A stretch of DNA of 64,000 nucleotides from Buchnera aphidicola (Aphis craccivora) (GTDB lineage Bacteria > Pseudomonadota > Gammaproteobacteria > Enterobacterales > Enterobacteriaceae): NCBI RefSeq assembly GCF_005082145.1, contig NZ_CP034897.1:496001-560000 (forward strand), written 5' to 3'. The notes beneath the pieces are model-generated. The model searched no databases. It worked only from the letters and a program-made list of their open reading frames with translations, and was not told the DNA's origin. Shown in pieces: positions 9,475 to 20,143 of the stretch. The position numbers were made by a program, and so were the translations under genes. Each line of letters begins with the position of its first letter. Positions within the stretch are counted from its first letter, which is position 1.

Positions 9475-10665
9475 TTATTTTTTACAAAAACAATTAAATA
9501 AAAGCCATATAAAAACTAAAAAAACTTCAAATAAAAAAATTTGTGAAACATTTAAAAAAGTATATAACCATCCATTGATAATTCCTCCTAAGGATATTCC
9601 TAGATATTGACTAGTAGAATAAATACTCATAATACTACCTTTACAATCATTAATGAATATTTTTCGACTTAAATATGAAGGAAGAAACACTTCTAATATA
9701 TTAAATGCAATAAAAAATATCTGTAAAGATAATATTAAATATAACAAGTTATGATATAAAAACAAAAAAAACAATGATGATAAAAAAATAAAAAAAACAC
9801 ATATTTCAATAATGTTTTTTAAACAAAAATATAAAGAACCATAAACAATTATAAAATATAAAATAAAAAAAGAAAATATTATTGTAAATAAGTAAATAAT
9901 CCAATGATAGTTTGAAACTAGTCCAGATAACTCTAATTGCTGCGGTATAATCAAAAAATGCATTGTCAATAAAAAATGCAAGCAAAATATACTAAAATAA
10001 AATCTACAGAAATTTATATTAAATAAATATTTAATATTTTTTTGATTAAAAAATTTTATTTCTTTTTTTAACTTCTTTATTTGATATTCTTGATTTCTAT
10101 AAGAAGGGATGATAAAAAAAACAATTAAAATACAAATAATTGAAAATATAGCAGAAAACCAAAAAATAAAAGAAAAATTAAATGTTTCAATAATTAATGA
10201 TCCAAAAACAATGGAAATCAAAAAAGAAATAGCAAAACTAGCACCTATAGCAGAAATAGATTTAACATGATTTTCTTTTCTTACTAAATCAGATAAAAAC
10301 GCCATAGAAACACCAGAAATAGCACCAGAACCTTGAATAAATCGTCCAATTATGAGACCCCAAATAGAATTTGTGCTCGCAGATATAATACTACCAATTA
10401 AAAAAACAAAGAGTCCAAATATAATTATTTTTTTTCGGCCAAATTGATCAGATAAAAAACCAAATGGGATTTGAAATATCATTTGAGCAATCGCATAAAC
10501 ACTAACAGATAAACCAATTAAAAATTTATTTCCTCCATTTAAATATAACCCATATTTACTTAATACTGGAAGAATAGAAAATACACCTAACATACGTAAT
10601 AAAAAAACAACGCAAAAACTTAATGTTACTTGTAATTCAAAAAAATTCATTTTATAATTTTTCAT
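9475..10665 (-). CDS. yajR: Major facilitator superfamily transporter, YajR-like
   Basis: This is a predicted inner-membrane secondary transporter with about 12 hydrophobic segments over 396 residues. The MFS signature between helices 2 and 3 is clear (GFLSDQFGRKKIIIFG), and IGRFIQGSGAISGVSMAF matches the YajR subgroup. E. coli YajR has about 454 residues with a soluble C-terminal domain, and this protein ends right after the last membrane segment, so that domain is missing. A second ATG five codons in is a possible alternative start. The substrate is unknown. In E. coli yajR also lies next to the cyo operon. Confidence 0.87.
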   Translation of the reverse strand: MKNYKMNFFELQVTLSFCVVFLLRMLGVFSILPVLSKYGLYLNGGNKFLIGLSVSVYAIAQMIFQIPFGFLSDQFGRKKIIIFGLFVFLIGSIISASTNSIWGLIIGRFIQGSGAISGVSMAFLSDLVRKENHVKSISAIGASFAISFLISIVFGSLIIETFNFSFIFWFSAIFSIICILIVFFIIPSYRNQEYQIKKLKKEIKFFNQKNIKYLFNINFCRFYFSIFCLHFLLTMHFLIIPQQLELSGLVSNYHWIIYLFTIIFSFFILYFIIVYGSLYFCLKNIIEICVFFIFLSSLFFLFLYHNLLYLILSLQIFFIAFNILEVFLPSYLSRKIFINDCKGSIMSIYSTSQYLGISLGGIINGWLYTFLNVSQIFLFEVFLVFIWLLFNCFCKK

Positions 10666-10710
10666 ATTAAATCCAATATTTTCTGAAAACTTTTTATACT
10701 ATAAAAAATT

Positions 10711-11058
10711 ATGTTATCAATGAAAAATACTAAAAAATATATAAACTACGAAAAAATAGAAAAAGATCAAGAAGGATACTTAAAAAACAATAAAGATTGG
10801 AATATTTACTTAGCAGAAGAAATTGCAAAAAAAGAAAAAATTATACTTACAGATAATCATTGGGAAATAATATATTTTATAAGAGATTTTTATTTTAAAT
10901 ATAATATTACTCCATCAATGCGTATGCTAATTAGTGGTATTAAAAAAAAACTAGACAAAAAAATTCATAGTATTTATTTATTTCAACTATTTCCTAAAGG
11001 TCCAGCACAACAAGCTAGTAAAATAGCCGGAATACCGAAACCTTCACAATGTTTATAA
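10711..11058 (+). CDS. tusE: Sulfur relay protein TusE (DsrC family)
   Basis: TusE accepts sulfur from the TusBCD complex and passes it to MnmA for 2-thiolation of tRNA wobble uridine. The 115 residues match E. coli TusE (109): DQEGYLKN, the central HWEIIYFIRDFYF, and LFPKGPAQQASKIAGIPKP. The conserved penultimate Cys (KPSQCL) is present. The first ATG is used here; another ATG three codons later is equally possible. It is divergent from the transporter gene by 45 bases and convergent with cyoE. Its partners tusBCD lie near 62.5-63.5 kb. Confidence 0.95.
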   Translation: MLSMKNTKKYINYEKIEKDQEGYLKNNKDWNIYLAEEIAKKEKIILTDNHWEIIYFIRDFYFKYNITPSMRMLISGIKKKLDKKIHSIYLFQLFPKGPAQQASKIAGIPKPSQCL

Positions 11059-11067
11059 AATTACACA

Positions 11068-11919
11068 CTAAAACCTAAAATTAATCGAAATTAATATATT
11101 AAAAAAAATAACTATTATAATAGATAAATAAAATATTCTACTAGAAAATTTAAAGTGATTTTTTTCTTTTATATTTATATAAGATATATATAACCAATAT
11201 AAATTTAAAATAGAAATAAGAAAAATAAAAATATAACCTAAATAGGTTAGAAAAGTTAATATAAAACTAGATAAACTAAAACATATTATATAGTAAAAAA
11301 TATGTTTTTTTGTTTTTAATATTCCTTTTACCACAGGAAAAACAGGCAAATTTGCATTTTTATAATCTTCTATATACATAATAGAAATCGCATAAAAATG
11401 AGACATTTGCCAAAATATAAAAATAATAAATAAACAAATACTAGCTATACTAATAGTATTATTAACAGCAGAACAACCAATTAAAGAAGGTATTGATCCT
11501 GAAAAACTTCCAATAAAAGTGGAATATATCGATGTTCTTTTTAAAAATGTATAAATAAAAACATAAATGATAAATCCAATTATTGATAAAAACATTGATA
11601 AAAAATTTACTAAAAAACCTAAGATAAAAAAACCAAATCCACCTACAATAATTCCAAAAATATAGACTGGTATAGGTTTAAGTAATTTTTTTACTAAAAC
11701 TCTGTTTTTGGTTCGATTCATTTTAGCATCTATTTCTACATCAATTATATTATTAAAAATACAACTAGAAGCAATAACTAAAGATACCCCTAAAACAGTA
11801 AAAATAAACAAAAAAACATCAAAATAAAAACGAGATGAAAATAAAAAACTACCTATAATTAAAATTATATTCCCTAAAATAATACGAGGTTTAATTATTT
11901 CTAAATAATATTTCATCAT
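11068..11919 (-). CDS. cyoE: Protoheme IX farnesyltransferase (heme O synthase)
   Basis: CyoE attaches farnesyl to heme b to make heme O for cytochrome bo oxidase. It is a UbiA-type prenyltransferase of 283 residues with about eight or nine membrane helices (E. coli 296). The Mg/diphosphate motif [19 protein letters not shown] and the second loop [15 protein letters not shown] are intact. It is the last gene of the cyoABCDE operon. Its farnesyl donor would come from IspA, encoded 1.7 kb away. Confidence 0.97.
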   Translation of the reverse strand: MMKYYLEIIKPRIILGNIILIIGSFLFSSRFYFDVFLFIFTVLGVSLVIASSCIFNNIIDVEIDAKMNRTKNRVLVKKLLKPIPVYIFGIIVGGFGFFILGFLVNFLSMFLSIIGFIIYVFIYTFLKRTSIYSTFIGSFSGSIPSLIGCSAVNNTISIASICLFIIFIFWQMSHFYAISIMYIEDYKNANLPVFPVVKGILKTKKHIFYYIICFSLSSFILTFLTYLGYIFIFLISILNLYWLYISYINIKEKNHFKFSSRIFYLSIIIVIFFNILISINFRF

Positions 11920-11946
11920 ATAAACAAATATATTTTCAAGTAATAT

Positions 11947-12276
11947 TTATATCATCATGAGATGATGATTTAAGTTAAACATAATCCATATAGAACCAAA
12001 TACAACAATAAATATAATAATCAAAATAAATAATAAAGATATTAAATACCAATAATTTTTTTGAGAACTATTTAAATGTAAAAAATATATAAAGTGCACG
12101 ATAATTTGAACAAAGGCACAAAATAAAATTATTAATCGATTAATTGAATTAGAAAAAAATTGATTTTTAGCAATAAAAAAAGGAATTATAGTTAATAATG
12201 TAGAAAATAAAAAACCATATATATAAGATTGCACTTCCTTATTAAAATAAAGTTTTAATTTAAAATATTTACGCAT
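11947..12276 (-). CDS. cyoD: Cytochrome bo ubiquinol oxidase subunit IV
   Basis: CyoD is the small subunit of the cytochrome bo complex, with three membrane helices, thought to help assemble the copper site. The chosen ATG at 12276 gives 109 residues, exactly the E. coli length, and it follows a GGAGTGA ribosome site. The cyoC stop overlaps it (TAATG). A longer frame reaching 12342 lies inside cyoC and is rejected. Conserved segments are [26 protein letters not shown] and [15 protein letters not shown]. Confidence 0.96.
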   Translation of the reverse strand: MRKYFKLKLYFNKEVQSYIYGFLFSTLLTIIPFFIAKNQFFSNSINRLIILFCAFVQIIVHFIYFLHLNSSQKNYWYLISLLFILIIIFIVVFGSIWIMFNLNHHLMMI

Positions 12277-12890
12277 TAAATCACTCCATTTAAATAAATC
12301 AAAGTAAAAATACAAACCCATATAATATCTAAAAAATGCCAAAACAAACTAAAACATAATATTCGATCTTGAATATTTTTGGTTAATCCTAATGCAGAGA
12401 TCTGATAAATAATCGATAATATTAAAATTAAACCAAAAGCAATATGAACACCATGCATACCTATAATTGTAAAAAAAATAGAAAAAAAAGCATGTTGATT
12501 AGGAGTATAATTTTCTATAAATAAATTATAAAATTCATTAACTTCTATTATTAAAAAAACTATACCTAAAAAAAAAGTAATTATAAAATAAAAATAAATC
12601 ATTTTTATATTTTTTTTCTTTTGTTCTATAACTAGCATGGCACATGTTAATGAGCTTAATAACAAAATAAATGTTTCAAAAAAAATAGAAGATAAACTAA
12701 AAATTTTATGATTAATAAAATTTATAGGCAAATTGTTAAAAATGATTGCATATACAGCAAATAAAACAGCAAAAATAATACAATCACTCATTAAATATAT
12801 CCATAATCCAAATAATTTATTATTATGTAAATTATGATTTTTGTCCTTTAAAGAAGGATGATATGTTGGATCATTTATTTTGTTCATCAT
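12276..12890 (-). CDS. cyoC: Cytochrome bo ubiquinol oxidase subunit III
   Basis: CyoC is a membrane subunit of the quinol oxidase, family heme-copper oxidase subunit III, with five predicted helices in 204 residues (E. coli 204). Typical segments are [30 protein letters not shown] and [22 protein letters not shown]. Its ATG overlaps the stop of cyoB (ATGA) and its stop overlaps the start of cyoD, so translation of B, C and D is probably coupled. Confidence 0.97.
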   Translation of the reverse strand: MMNKINDPTYHPSLKDKNHNLHNNKLFGLWIYLMSDCIIFAVLFAVYAIIFNNLPINFINHKIFSLSSIFFETFILLLSSLTCAMLVIEQKKKNIKMIYFYFIITFFLGIVFLIIEVNEFYNLFIENYTPNQHAFFSIFFTIIGMHGVHIAFGLILILSIIYQISALGLTKNIQDRILCFSLFWHFLDIIWVCIFTLIYLNGVI

Positions 12891-14866
12891 TTTAAACCTA
12901 CTTTTTTAATATTTAAAATTTTTTTTTCTTCTATTTTTTTAATTTCTTCTATAGAAACTATATAACTATTATCTTCGTTTATACTTTTTATAATTAAGCT
13001 TGTAATTATTGTAAAAAACGACAATACACACAACCAAAAAATATGCCAAACAGCAGAAAAACCAAATATTAAAGATAAAAAACCAATAAAAAATCCTAAT
13101 TCTGTATTTTTTGGCATATGAATTTCATTATAATTAATATTTTTTATATGTTTTTTTTGTTTTTTTGTTTCCCAAAAATCATCTTTATTTTTAATATAAG
13201 GAATAACAGCAAAATTATAAAACGGTGCTGGAGAAGAAGTGGACCATTCTAAAGTTCGTCCATCCCATGGGTCACCAGTAACATCTAAGTTATGATGACG
13301 ATTTTTTATTGAAATCCAAAATTGAATTATTTGACATACAATACCTATACCAATTAAAACAGCACCAATAGCAGCAATAGATAATAAAAAATGAAATTCT
13401 AAATCAATGTTTTGACTTAAACGACGAGTCATACCCATAAAACCTAAAAAATATAAAGGCATAAATGCAGTAAAAAAACCTATTATCCAAAACCAAAATG
13501 CACGTTTTCCCCAAGTTTCATTTAATATGAAACCAAATAATTTTGGAAACCAATAATTAATTCCGGCAAAACAACCAAAAACAACACCACCAATTATCAC
13601 ATTGTGAAAATGAGCAACTAAAAATACACTATTATGTAAAATAAAATCAACTGGAGGAATAGATAGTAATACACCAGTCATCCCACCAATAGAAAAAGTT
13701 AATAAAAATCCTATAGTCCATAACATTGCGGAATGCATATAAACACGACCTTGATACATAGTAAACAACCAATTAAAAATTTTTACTCCAGTAGGAATTG
13801 CTATAATCATAGTAGTAATTCCAAAAAAAGCATTTATATTTGATTCTGCACCCATAGTAAAGAAATGATGCAACCAAACAATAAAAGATAAAATAGTAAT
13901 TGCTAATGTTGCCCAAACTAAAGATGTATATCCAAATAAACGCTTCTTAGAAAAAGTAGCCACTACTTCTGAAAAAATACCGAATACTGGAAGAACTAAA
14001 ATGTAGACTTCTGGATGTCCCCAAATCCATATTAAATTAACATACATCATAGCATTTCCACCAAGATCGTTAGTAAAAAAATGAAAATTAAAATAACGAT
14101 CTAAAGTTAATAATAATAGAGTCACAGTTAATACTGGAAAAGATATAACTATTAATATATTTGTACATAAAGATGTCCAAGTAAATACAGGCATTTTAAA
14201 CAAGCTCATTCCAGGAGCTCTCATTTTTAGAATAGTTACTAAAAAATTAATTCCTGTCAAAGTAGTACCAATTCCAGAAATTTGAAGACTCCAAATCCAA
14301 TAATCTACTCCAACTCCAGGACTATATTTAATACCAGACAAAGGCGGATAAGCTAACCATCCAGTTTGCGCAAATTCACCTACTCCTAAAGAAATAGTCA
14401 ATAATATAGCACTGCTTACATTTAACCAAAAACTTAAACTATTAAGAAAAGGAAAAGCTATATCACGAGCACCAATTTGTAATGGAACTACTAAATTCAT
14501 TAATCCAATTACAAGAGGCATTGCGACAAAAAAAATCATTATCACACCATGCGCTGTAAATATTTGATCATAATGATGTGGTGGTAAAAAACCATTATTG
14601 CCTGAAGATGCAATCATTTGTTGAGCACGCATTAATATAGCATCTACAAAACCTCTAAATAACATAACAAATGCTAATATTCCATACATAATAGCTATTT
14701 TTTTGTGATCAACACTAGTAAACCATTCAGACCACAAATACTTCCATTTCCCATAATATGTAATAGCTGAAATTAAACATAATCCAATTAAAATAATACA
14801 AGAATAAGTTACCATTATAATAGGTTCATTATAAGGAATTGCATCTAATGTTAATTTTCCAAACAT
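12887..14866 (-). CDS. cyoB: Cytochrome bo ubiquinol oxidase subunit I
   Basis: CyoB is the catalytic subunit that binds heme b, heme o3 and CuB and pumps protons while reducing oxygen. The 659 residues are near full length (E. coli 663). Ligand motifs are all present: [11 protein letters not shown] (heme b His), [11 protein letters not shown] (His cross-linked to Tyr), [10 protein letters not shown] (two CuB His), and [11 protein letters not shown] (heme ligands). It is 65 bases downstream of cyoA and overlaps cyoC by four bases. Confidence 0.98.
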   Translation of the reverse strand: MFGKLTLDAIPYNEPIIMVTYSCIILIGLCLISAITYYGKWKYLWSEWFTSVDHKKIAIMYGILAFVMLFRGFVDAILMRAQQMIASSGNNGFLPPHHYDQIFTAHGVIMIFFVAMPLVIGLMNLVVPLQIGARDIAFPFLNSLSFWLNVSSAILLTISLGVGEFAQTGWLAYPPLSGIKYSPGVGVDYWIWSLQISGIGTTLTGINFLVTILKMRAPGMSLFKMPVFTWTSLCTNILIVISFPVLTVTLLLLTLDRYFNFHFFTNDLGGNAMMYVNLIWIWGHPEVYILVLPVFGIFSEVVATFSKKRLFGYTSLVWATLAITILSFIVWLHHFFTMGAESNINAFFGITTMIIAIPTGVKIFNWLFTMYQGRVYMHSAMLWTIGFLLTFSIGGMTGVLLSIPPVDFILHNSVFLVAHFHNVIIGGVVFGCFAGINYWFPKLFGFILNETWGKRAFWFWIIGFFTAFMPLYFLGFMGMTRRLSQNIDLEFHFLLSIAAIGAVLIGIGIVCQIIQFWISIKNRHHNLDVTGDPWDGRTLEWSTSSPAPFYNFAVIPYIKNKDDFWETKKQKKHIKNINYNEIHMPKNTELGFFIGFLSLIFGFSAVWHIFWLCVLSFFTIITSLIIKSINEDNSYIVSIEEIKKIEEKKILNIKKVGLK

Positions 14867-14931
14867 ATCTTGCTTCTCCTAAATTCTTATAAAAATTACA
14901 TTTAACATATTTAATATCTATTTAAAAAAAA

Positions 14932-15771
14932 TTAATGAAATATTCTATCAAATAACATTTGATCAACATTAGAAAAATATTCTACATAATAATTTTCATT
15001 AGGAAAAAACACTTTTTTTAAAATCTTTATAGTATTTAGTTTTTTTGGTGAATGTTTTACTTTATCAATCCAATTTATAAATATTTTTTTATTTGGTAAT
15101 GAGATTACAGTAAACTTCATATTAGAAAATCCTTTTCCGCTATAATTAGAAGATATTCCTTTATATTTGCCTGAATCATTAGAAATTAGATTTAATTTTG
15201 TTACCATCCCAGGCATGGCGTATATTTGACTACCAAGAGAAGGAATAAAAAAAGAATTCATAACAGAATGTGAAGTTATACGAAAAATTATTGGTGTATT
15301 TGTAGGAATAGCTATTTCATTAATACTTGCTATACCATAATCTGGATAAACAAATAACCATCTCCAATCTAATGCAATAACATCTATTTTAATGGGTTTA
15401 TTCTTGGATAATATAGATTTTTTAGGATCTAATATATGACAATAATTCCAAGTCAAAAAAGCCAAAAAAGAAATTATTAAAACAGGTATAATCCATACTA
15501 TTGTTTCTATTATTTTAGATTCAGACCAATTTGGCTTATATATTTGATTTATATTAGAAGAGCGATATTTAATCGAAAAATACATTGTCATAAAAAGAAC
15601 AGGAATAACAACAAATAACATCATTATAAATGATATCAAAATCAATGAAGATTCTTGTTTTGCAATTATTCCATGTGAGGTGAATAACATACTATTACAA
15701 CCATTCAGCATAAAAACAATTGAAGTTAATAATAAAATTTTAAAACATTTATTAAAATTTGTGCATATCAT
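14932..15771 (-). CDS. cyoA: Cytochrome bo ubiquinol oxidase subunit II
   Basis: CyoA is the lipid-anchored subunit with two membrane helices and a cupredoxin-like periplasmic domain that lacks CuA. The ATG at 15771 follows GAGG at a proper spacing and is preferred over a TTG at 15786; it gives 279 residues. A lipobox (FMLNGC) is followed by helices around residues 45 and 85. Motifs [41 protein letters not shown] and [11 protein letters not shown] match E. coli. The roughly 30-residue His/Met-rich tail of E. coli CyoA (315 residues) is missing. It is the first gene of the operon. Confidence 0.96.
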   Translation of the reverse strand: MICTNFNKCFKILLLTSIVFMLNGCNSMLFTSHGIIAKQESSLILISFIMMLFVVIPVLFMTMYFSIKYRSSNINQIYKPNWSESKIIETIVWIIPVLIISFLAFLTWNYCHILDPKKSILSKNKPIKIDVIALDWRWLFVYPDYGIASINEIAIPTNTPIIFRITSHSVMNSFFIPSLGSQIYAMPGMVTKLNLISNDSGKYKGISSNYSGKGFSNMKFTVISLPNKKIFINWIDKVKHSPKKLNTIKILKKVFFPNENYYVEYFSNVDQMLFDRIFH

Positions 15772-16037
15772 TTTTAAAAACCTCAAATTTAATATTTATT
15801 AATTAAAATTTTTTATAATTATTTTAATTACAAATTTTAAATTTCAAAAAACTAATAATTTTTGAAATAATTGAATTATTTTTCAAAAATTGATAAAATT
15901 TAAAATGAAAAATATGTTTTATTAAGTATTTTTTATCAAAAAATAGAATTTTATTATTAAAAATAGAGTTATTACTTTAAAAAGTATTCTAAAATAATTT
16001 CATAAAGTCTGATATAAAAAATATATAAAAATATTTT

Positions 16038-16064
16038 TTGACAATATTAATTAGGATATAAAAT
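16038..16064 (+). promoter_or_regulatory. Possible sigma-70 promoter of bolA
   Basis: A perfect TTGACA (16038-16043) is followed after 15 bases by TAAAAT (16059-16064), close to the bolA ATG at 16072. The spacer is short and the transcript would have almost no leader, so this is tentative. The rest of the 285-base cyoA-bolA gap is A/T with no gene, and it must also hold the cyoA promoter, which I could not pick out. Confidence 0.3.
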
Positions 16065-16071
16065 TAATTTT

Positions 16072-16377
16072 ATGTGTTTAGAAAAAATAAAAGAATATTT
16101 AGTATCAAAAATGAATATAAATCACATTGCAATTTATAATGATAGTAAATCTCATAAATATGCTAATAATGCTCTCACACATCTAAAAATAGTAATTATT
16201 AGCGATAATTTTATTAATATGAAAACAATTAATAGACATCGTTTAATTTTTAAAAAATTATATGAAATACATAAAGAAAACATATATTCAATTACATTAT
16301 ATACTTATACTTTAAATGAATGGAAATATAAAAAAAATAAAAACAATTATTCTATAAAATGTTTTCAAAAAAAATAA
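16072..16377 (+). CDS. bolA: BolA family protein
   Basis: BolA proteins are small factors with a KH-like fold that bind monothiol glutaredoxin with a [2Fe-2S] cluster and affect cell shape under stress. The 101 residues (E. coli 105) are divergent but retain the family core: an acidic/His-containing stretch [19 protein letters not shown], then [12 protein letters not shown] with the invariant His, and [11 protein letters not shown]. In E. coli bolA also lies between the cyo region and tig; ampG and yajG between them are gone. The role in an endosymbiont is unclear. Confidence 0.92.
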   Translation: MCLEKIKEYLVSKMNINHIAIYNDSKSHKYANNALTHLKIVIISDNFINMKTINRHRLIFKKLYEIHKENIYSITLYTYTLNEWKYKKNKNNYSIKCFQKK

Positions 16378-16572
16378 TAAAAAACTATTATAAAAATAAA
16401 TAACTTTAAGACAATCAATTTTTAAAGACAAAATATATCAACAAATATTATCATTTAACAAAATATTTAAAATAATTTATTCAATTTAAAATCTATTAAA
16501 ATTTTATAAAATATCTCAATAAAATAAAAAATATCTAAGATTAACTAATAAATGTAATTTTAAGGTAATAAG

Positions 16573-17880
16573 ATGAAATTTCTTCTGGAAAAAACTAAAG
16601 ATGCAGGTCATCGTGTTACAATCAATATTCCAAAAAAAATAATCGACACTGCTCTTTTTAAAGAGTTTTCTAAAATTAATAAAAATACAAATATTAATGG
16701 TTTTAGAAAAGGAAAAGTGCCTATTAAAATAATACAGAAAAAATACGGAAATAATATTTATTATGATGTATTTAATAAACTAATGCAAAAATTTTTTTTT
16801 GAATTTTTAAATAAAGAAAAAATTAATATTATTGGTGATCCTAAGTATTATATAGATGAAAAAGAAGAAAAAAATGAAAATTTTAAATATTCTGTTATTT
16901 ATGAAGTATATCCTGATATTAAAATAAAAGAAGTAAGTTCAATTAAAGCGGAAAAAATTATTGTTAATATTACTAATGAAGATATAAAGAAAAATATAGT
17001 AGAAAATCAAAAAAAAACAATCGTATGGCATCCAGTTAATAGAGCTATTAAAATTAATGATAAAGTAACAATTAATTATTCAATTTACGAAAATAATAAA
17101 AAAATAAATAAATTTGATACTGAAAATTTTCAGTTTATTATTTTTAAAAATCATTTTTTAGATGAATTAAATAATAAAATAATCAATCATTATACTAACG
17201 ATATTATTTTTTTGAAAATATTATTTTCTTCATTCCATCCAGAAAAAGAACTTAATAATAAAGATATAACATTTAAAATTAAAATAATAAAAGTTGAAGA
17301 AAAAGAAGAAAAAATAGATAAAAAAATTAAAAATATTCAACTTATTGAATCGAACTTACAATCTATAAAAGATAAAATAATTCAAGATATAAATAAGTTA
17401 ACTGAAAGTCATTTAAAAAACCAAATCATACACAAGTTAATAAAAGCAAATCCAATTAAACTACCTCCTATTCTATTGCAACAAGAAATAATAAATTTAA
17501 ATAAAAGACTTATAGAAGAATATAAAGGAAACAGAAAAAATATTTTAGATAAAAAATATCACGTTGATCTTGAGTTACAAGCTAAAAAAAGATTGTGTAC
17601 TAAGTTAATTTTGGAAGAAATTATTAATAACAATAAAATTTTAGTAGATACAGAAAAAGTTAAATCAACAATTAAGGAAATATCTTTAAAATACAAAAAA
17701 CCATTGGAAATTATCAACATATACAATAAAAATAAAATATTAAGAAAAACCATAGAAAATTTGGAATTAGAAAAAGAAGTTATAAAGTTTTTAAAAAATA
17801 AAATTAAGATTATAAAAAAATATTATACTTTTAATGAATTTATAAACTATAACTTAAATTCTGAAGAATTATATTTTTAA
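16573..17880 (+). CDS. tig: Trigger factor
   Basis: Trigger factor docks on ribosomal protein L23 at the exit tunnel and shields nascent chains; it is also a peptidyl-prolyl isomerase. The 435 residues match the family length (E. coli 432). The ribosome-binding signature GFRKGKVP is at residues 43-50. The central isomerase domain is weakly recognisable (NDKVTINYSIYEN around 160) and the C-terminal chaperone arms are extremely Lys/Ile/Asn-rich. It heads a proteostasis block with clpP, clpX, lon and ppiD, the same order as in E. coli. L23 is encoded at 55.9 kb. Confidence 0.96.
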   Translation: MKFLLEKTKDAGHRVTINIPKKIIDTALFKEFSKINKNTNINGFRKGKVPIKIIQKKYGNNIYYDVFNKLMQKFFFEFLNKEKINIIGDPKYYIDEKEEKNENFKYSVIYEVYPDIKIKEVSSIKAEKIIVNITNEDIKKNIVENQKKTIVWHPVNRAIKINDKVTINYSIYENNKKINKFDTENFQFIIFKNHFLDELNNKIINHYTNDIIFLKILFSSFHPEKELNNKDITFKIKIIKVEEKEEKIDKKIKNIQLIESNLQSIKDKIIQDINKLTESHLKNQIIHKLIKANPIKLPPILLQQEIINLNKRLIEEYKGNRKNILDKKYHVDLELQAKKRLCTKLILEEIINNNKILVDTEKVKSTIKEISLKYKKPLEIINIYNKNKILRKTIENLELEKEVIKFLKNKIKIIKKYYTFNEFINYNLNSEELYF

Positions 17881-17994
17881 AAAATAAAAATTTTTAATAG
17901 TTCTATATTTGTATTTTTTGAAAAATATTTTAATTACAAAAAATTTTAATATTTTACTTTTTAAATTGAATGTTCATCAAGAGAATACTAAAAA

Positions 17995-18588
17995 ATGTCT
18001 AATTCAATATTGATTCCAATGGTTGTTGAGCAGCATTCAAGAGGAGAACGTTCATATGATATATATTCAAGATTGTTAAAAGAACGTATAATTTTTATGA
18101 ATGGTGCTATAGAAGATAGTATGGCAAGCACTATAATAGCTCAAATGCTTTTTTTGGAAGCAGAAAATCCAGAAAAAGATATATTTTTATATATTAACTC
18201 TCCAGGTGGTATTATTACTTCAGGTATGTCTATTTATGATACCATGCAATTTATTAGCCCAGATATACGAACAATTTGTATAGGTCAAGCATGTTCAATG
18301 GCAGCTTTTTTATTAGCATCTGGTACTAAAGGGAAAAGATTTTCTTTACCAAATTCTAGAATTATGATTCATCAACCATTAGGTGGATTTCAAGGGCAAG
18401 CTTCAGATATTGCTATTCATGCTAAAGAAATAATTAAAATGAAAAAAAAATTAAATCAATTATTTTCTTTGCATACTAATCAATCTATTAAAAAAATAAA
18501 CAAAGATACAGAAAGAGATTGCTTTTTATCAGCAAATGAGTCTATCCAATATGGATTAATTGATTTAATCCTAACCAAACGAAAATAA
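17995..18588 (+). CDS. clpP: ATP-dependent Clp protease proteolytic subunit
   Basis: ClpP forms the double-heptamer serine protease chamber that degrades substrates fed by ClpX. The 197 residues carry the complete triad: Ser101 (GQACSMAAF), His126 ([10 protein letters not shown]) and Asp175 (DTERDCFL). In E. coli a 14-residue propeptide precedes the mature N-terminus; here only three or four residues precede the equivalent point ([13 protein letters not shown]), so autoprocessing may be trivial or absent. The gene lies 94 bases upstream of clpX. Confidence 0.97.
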   Translation: MSNSILIPMVVEQHSRGERSYDIYSRLLKERIIFMNGAIEDSMASTIIAQMLFLEAENPEKDIFLYINSPGGIITSGMSIYDTMQFISPDIRTICIGQACSMAAFLLASGTKGKRFSLPNSRIMIHQPLGGFQGQASDIAIHAKEIIKMKKKLNQLFSLHTNQSIKKINKDTERDCFLSANESIQYGLIDLILTKRK

Positions 18589-18682
18589 AAAATTTTTTAA
18601 AAAATATTTTTTTTTGTAAAAAAAATAAAATAGAATCTATTTACTCAAAAAAAATCAACAAATATAAAAAGAGGTTTAAAAT

Positions 18683-19963
18683 ATGACAGATAAGAGTAAA
18701 GATGATTCTAAAAAATTACTTCATTGCTCTTTTTGTGGAAAGAACCAAAAGGAAGTAGAAAAACTCATTGCTGGTCCGTCAGTATGTATATGCAATGAAT
18801 GTATAAAACTATGTAATAATATTATTGAAGAAACTAAAATTATAAAAGATATTCAAAATAATGATTTACAAGATTTACCTACACCGTCTGAAATAAAGAA
18901 ATATCTTGATAGTTATGTTATAGGACAAGATCATACGAAAAAAGTTTTATCTGTAGCTGTTTATAATCACTATCAGCGTATTAAAAATATTAATAAAAAC
19001 AAAGAAAAAACTGAACTTGGAAAAAGTAATATTTTATTAATCGGACCTACTGGAAGTGGAAAAACTTTATTAGCAGAAACACTAGCAAAACTATTAAATG
19101 TACCATTTAGTATTGCAGATGCTACCACTTTAACAGAAGCAGGATATGTAGGAGAAGATGTTGAAAATGTAATACAAAAACTACTACAAAAATGCAAATA
19201 TAATGTTAAAAAAGCAGAATTAGGTATTATATATATTGATGAAATTGATAAAATCTCAAGAAAATCTGACAATCCTTCTATAACTAGAGATGTTTCAGGA
19301 GAAGGAGTGCAACAAGCTTTATTAAAACTCATTGAAGGAACTTTAGCATCTATTCCACCACAAGGTGGTCGAAAACATCCACAACAAGAATTTTTACAAA
19401 TTAATACTTCAAATATTTTATTTATATGTGCAGGTGCGTTTTCGGGTTTGTCTAATATTATTTCAAAAAGAATTAATATAAGCAGTGAAATTGGATTTAA
19501 TGCAAAAATTAACAAAAAAACTCAAAAGAAATCAGAAGAACACTTATTAAAACAAGTTGAACCAAAAGACTTAATAAAATTTGGCTTAATTCCTGAATTT
19601 ATTGGGCGTTTACCAATTATTACAATAGTAAATGAGTTAACAGAAAATGCACTTATTGAAATTTTATGTAAGCCTAAAAACGCTTTAATTAAACAATATC
19701 AAACATTATTTAATTTAGAAAAAGTAAAATTAGAATTTGATAAAAAATCAATTAAAGCTATTGCAAAACAAGCAATGTTAAAAAAAACAGGAGCAAGAGG
19801 ATTAAGATCTATTATTGAAAAGGTTTTATTAAATACAATGTATGAATTACCATCAATGAAAAACGTAGAAAAAGTACTTATAACTGAATCAGTAATACAT
19901 TCAAAATCATCACCTAAAATAATATATGAAAAAAATAAATCAAAAAAAGCATCTGGTGAATAA
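18683..19963 (+). CDS. clpX: ATP-dependent Clp protease ATP-binding subunit
   Basis: ClpX is the AAA+ unfoldase that recognises tagged substrates and threads them into ClpP. The 426 residues (E. coli 424) show an N-terminal zinc domain with Cys15, 18, 37 and 40, Walker A GPTGSGKT, Walker [11 protein letters not shown], the pore loop GYVGED, the IGF loop for ClpP docking (SEIGFNAKI) and sensor 2 [12 protein letters not shown] precedes the ATG. The gene ends just before a strong hairpin at 19966. Confidence 0.98.
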   Translation: MTDKSKDDSKKLLHCSFCGKNQKEVEKLIAGPSVCICNECIKLCNNIIEETKIIKDIQNNDLQDLPTPSEIKKYLDSYVIGQDHTKKVLSVAVYNHYQRIKNINKNKEKTELGKSNILLIGPTGSGKTLLAETLAKLLNVPFSIADATTLTEAGYVGEDVENVIQKLLQKCKYNVKKAELGIIYIDEIDKISRKSDNPSITRDVSGEGVQQALLKLIEGTLASIPPQGGRKHPQQEFLQINTSNILFICAGAFSGLSNIISKRINISSEIGFNAKINKKTQKKSEEHLLKQVEPKDLIKFGLIPEFIGRLPIITIVNELTENALIEILCKPKNALIKQYQTLFNLEKVKLEFDKKSIKAIAKQAMLKKTGARGLRSIIEKVLLNTMYELPSMKNVEKVLITESVIHSKSSPKIIYEKNKSKKASGE

Positions 19964-19965
19964 AT

Positions 19966-19998
19966 AAAAATCTTAATTAAATTTAATTTAAGATTTTT
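19966..19998 (+). terminator. Rho-independent terminator after clpX
   Basis: A perfect 11-base inverted repeat (AAAAATCTTAA and TTAAGATTTTT) encloses an 11-base loop and ends in a T-run, three bases after the clpX stop. Despite low GC, the symmetric arms and position support termination of clpPX transcripts before lon. Confidence 0.7.
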
Positions 19999-20040
19999 AT
20001 TATAATAAAAGCCATATTATATATATTAAACACAAAACGA

Positions 20041-20069
20041 TTGTTCATATAAATTAAATCGCTTAAATA
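20041..20069 (+). promoter_or_regulatory. Possible sigma-70 promoter of lon
   Basis: TTGTTC and TAAATA are separated by 17 bases, about 75 bases before the lon ATG and after the clpX terminator. The high A/T content makes chance matches common, so the call is weak. I see no convincing sigma-32 promoter, although lon is a heat-shock gene in E. coli. Confidence 0.3.
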
Positions 20070-20143
20070 TAACTGTATATTTTTATATCTTGCAGTTTTC
20101 AAATTTACACACATCATCGGAAATTCAACTAAGAGAGAGCTCT

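Noticed and set aside
12277..12342. N-terminal extension of cyoD
   Set aside because: It lies inside cyoC, while the ATG at 12276 has a ribosome site and gives the E. coli length.
18973..19515. 180-codon minus-strand frame opposite clpX
   Set aside because: It is a shadow of the conserved clpX coding strand without a ribosome site or family match.
20090..20143. Upstream start for lon
   Set aside because: The ATG at 20144 has the E. coli-like ribosome site and protein N-terminus.
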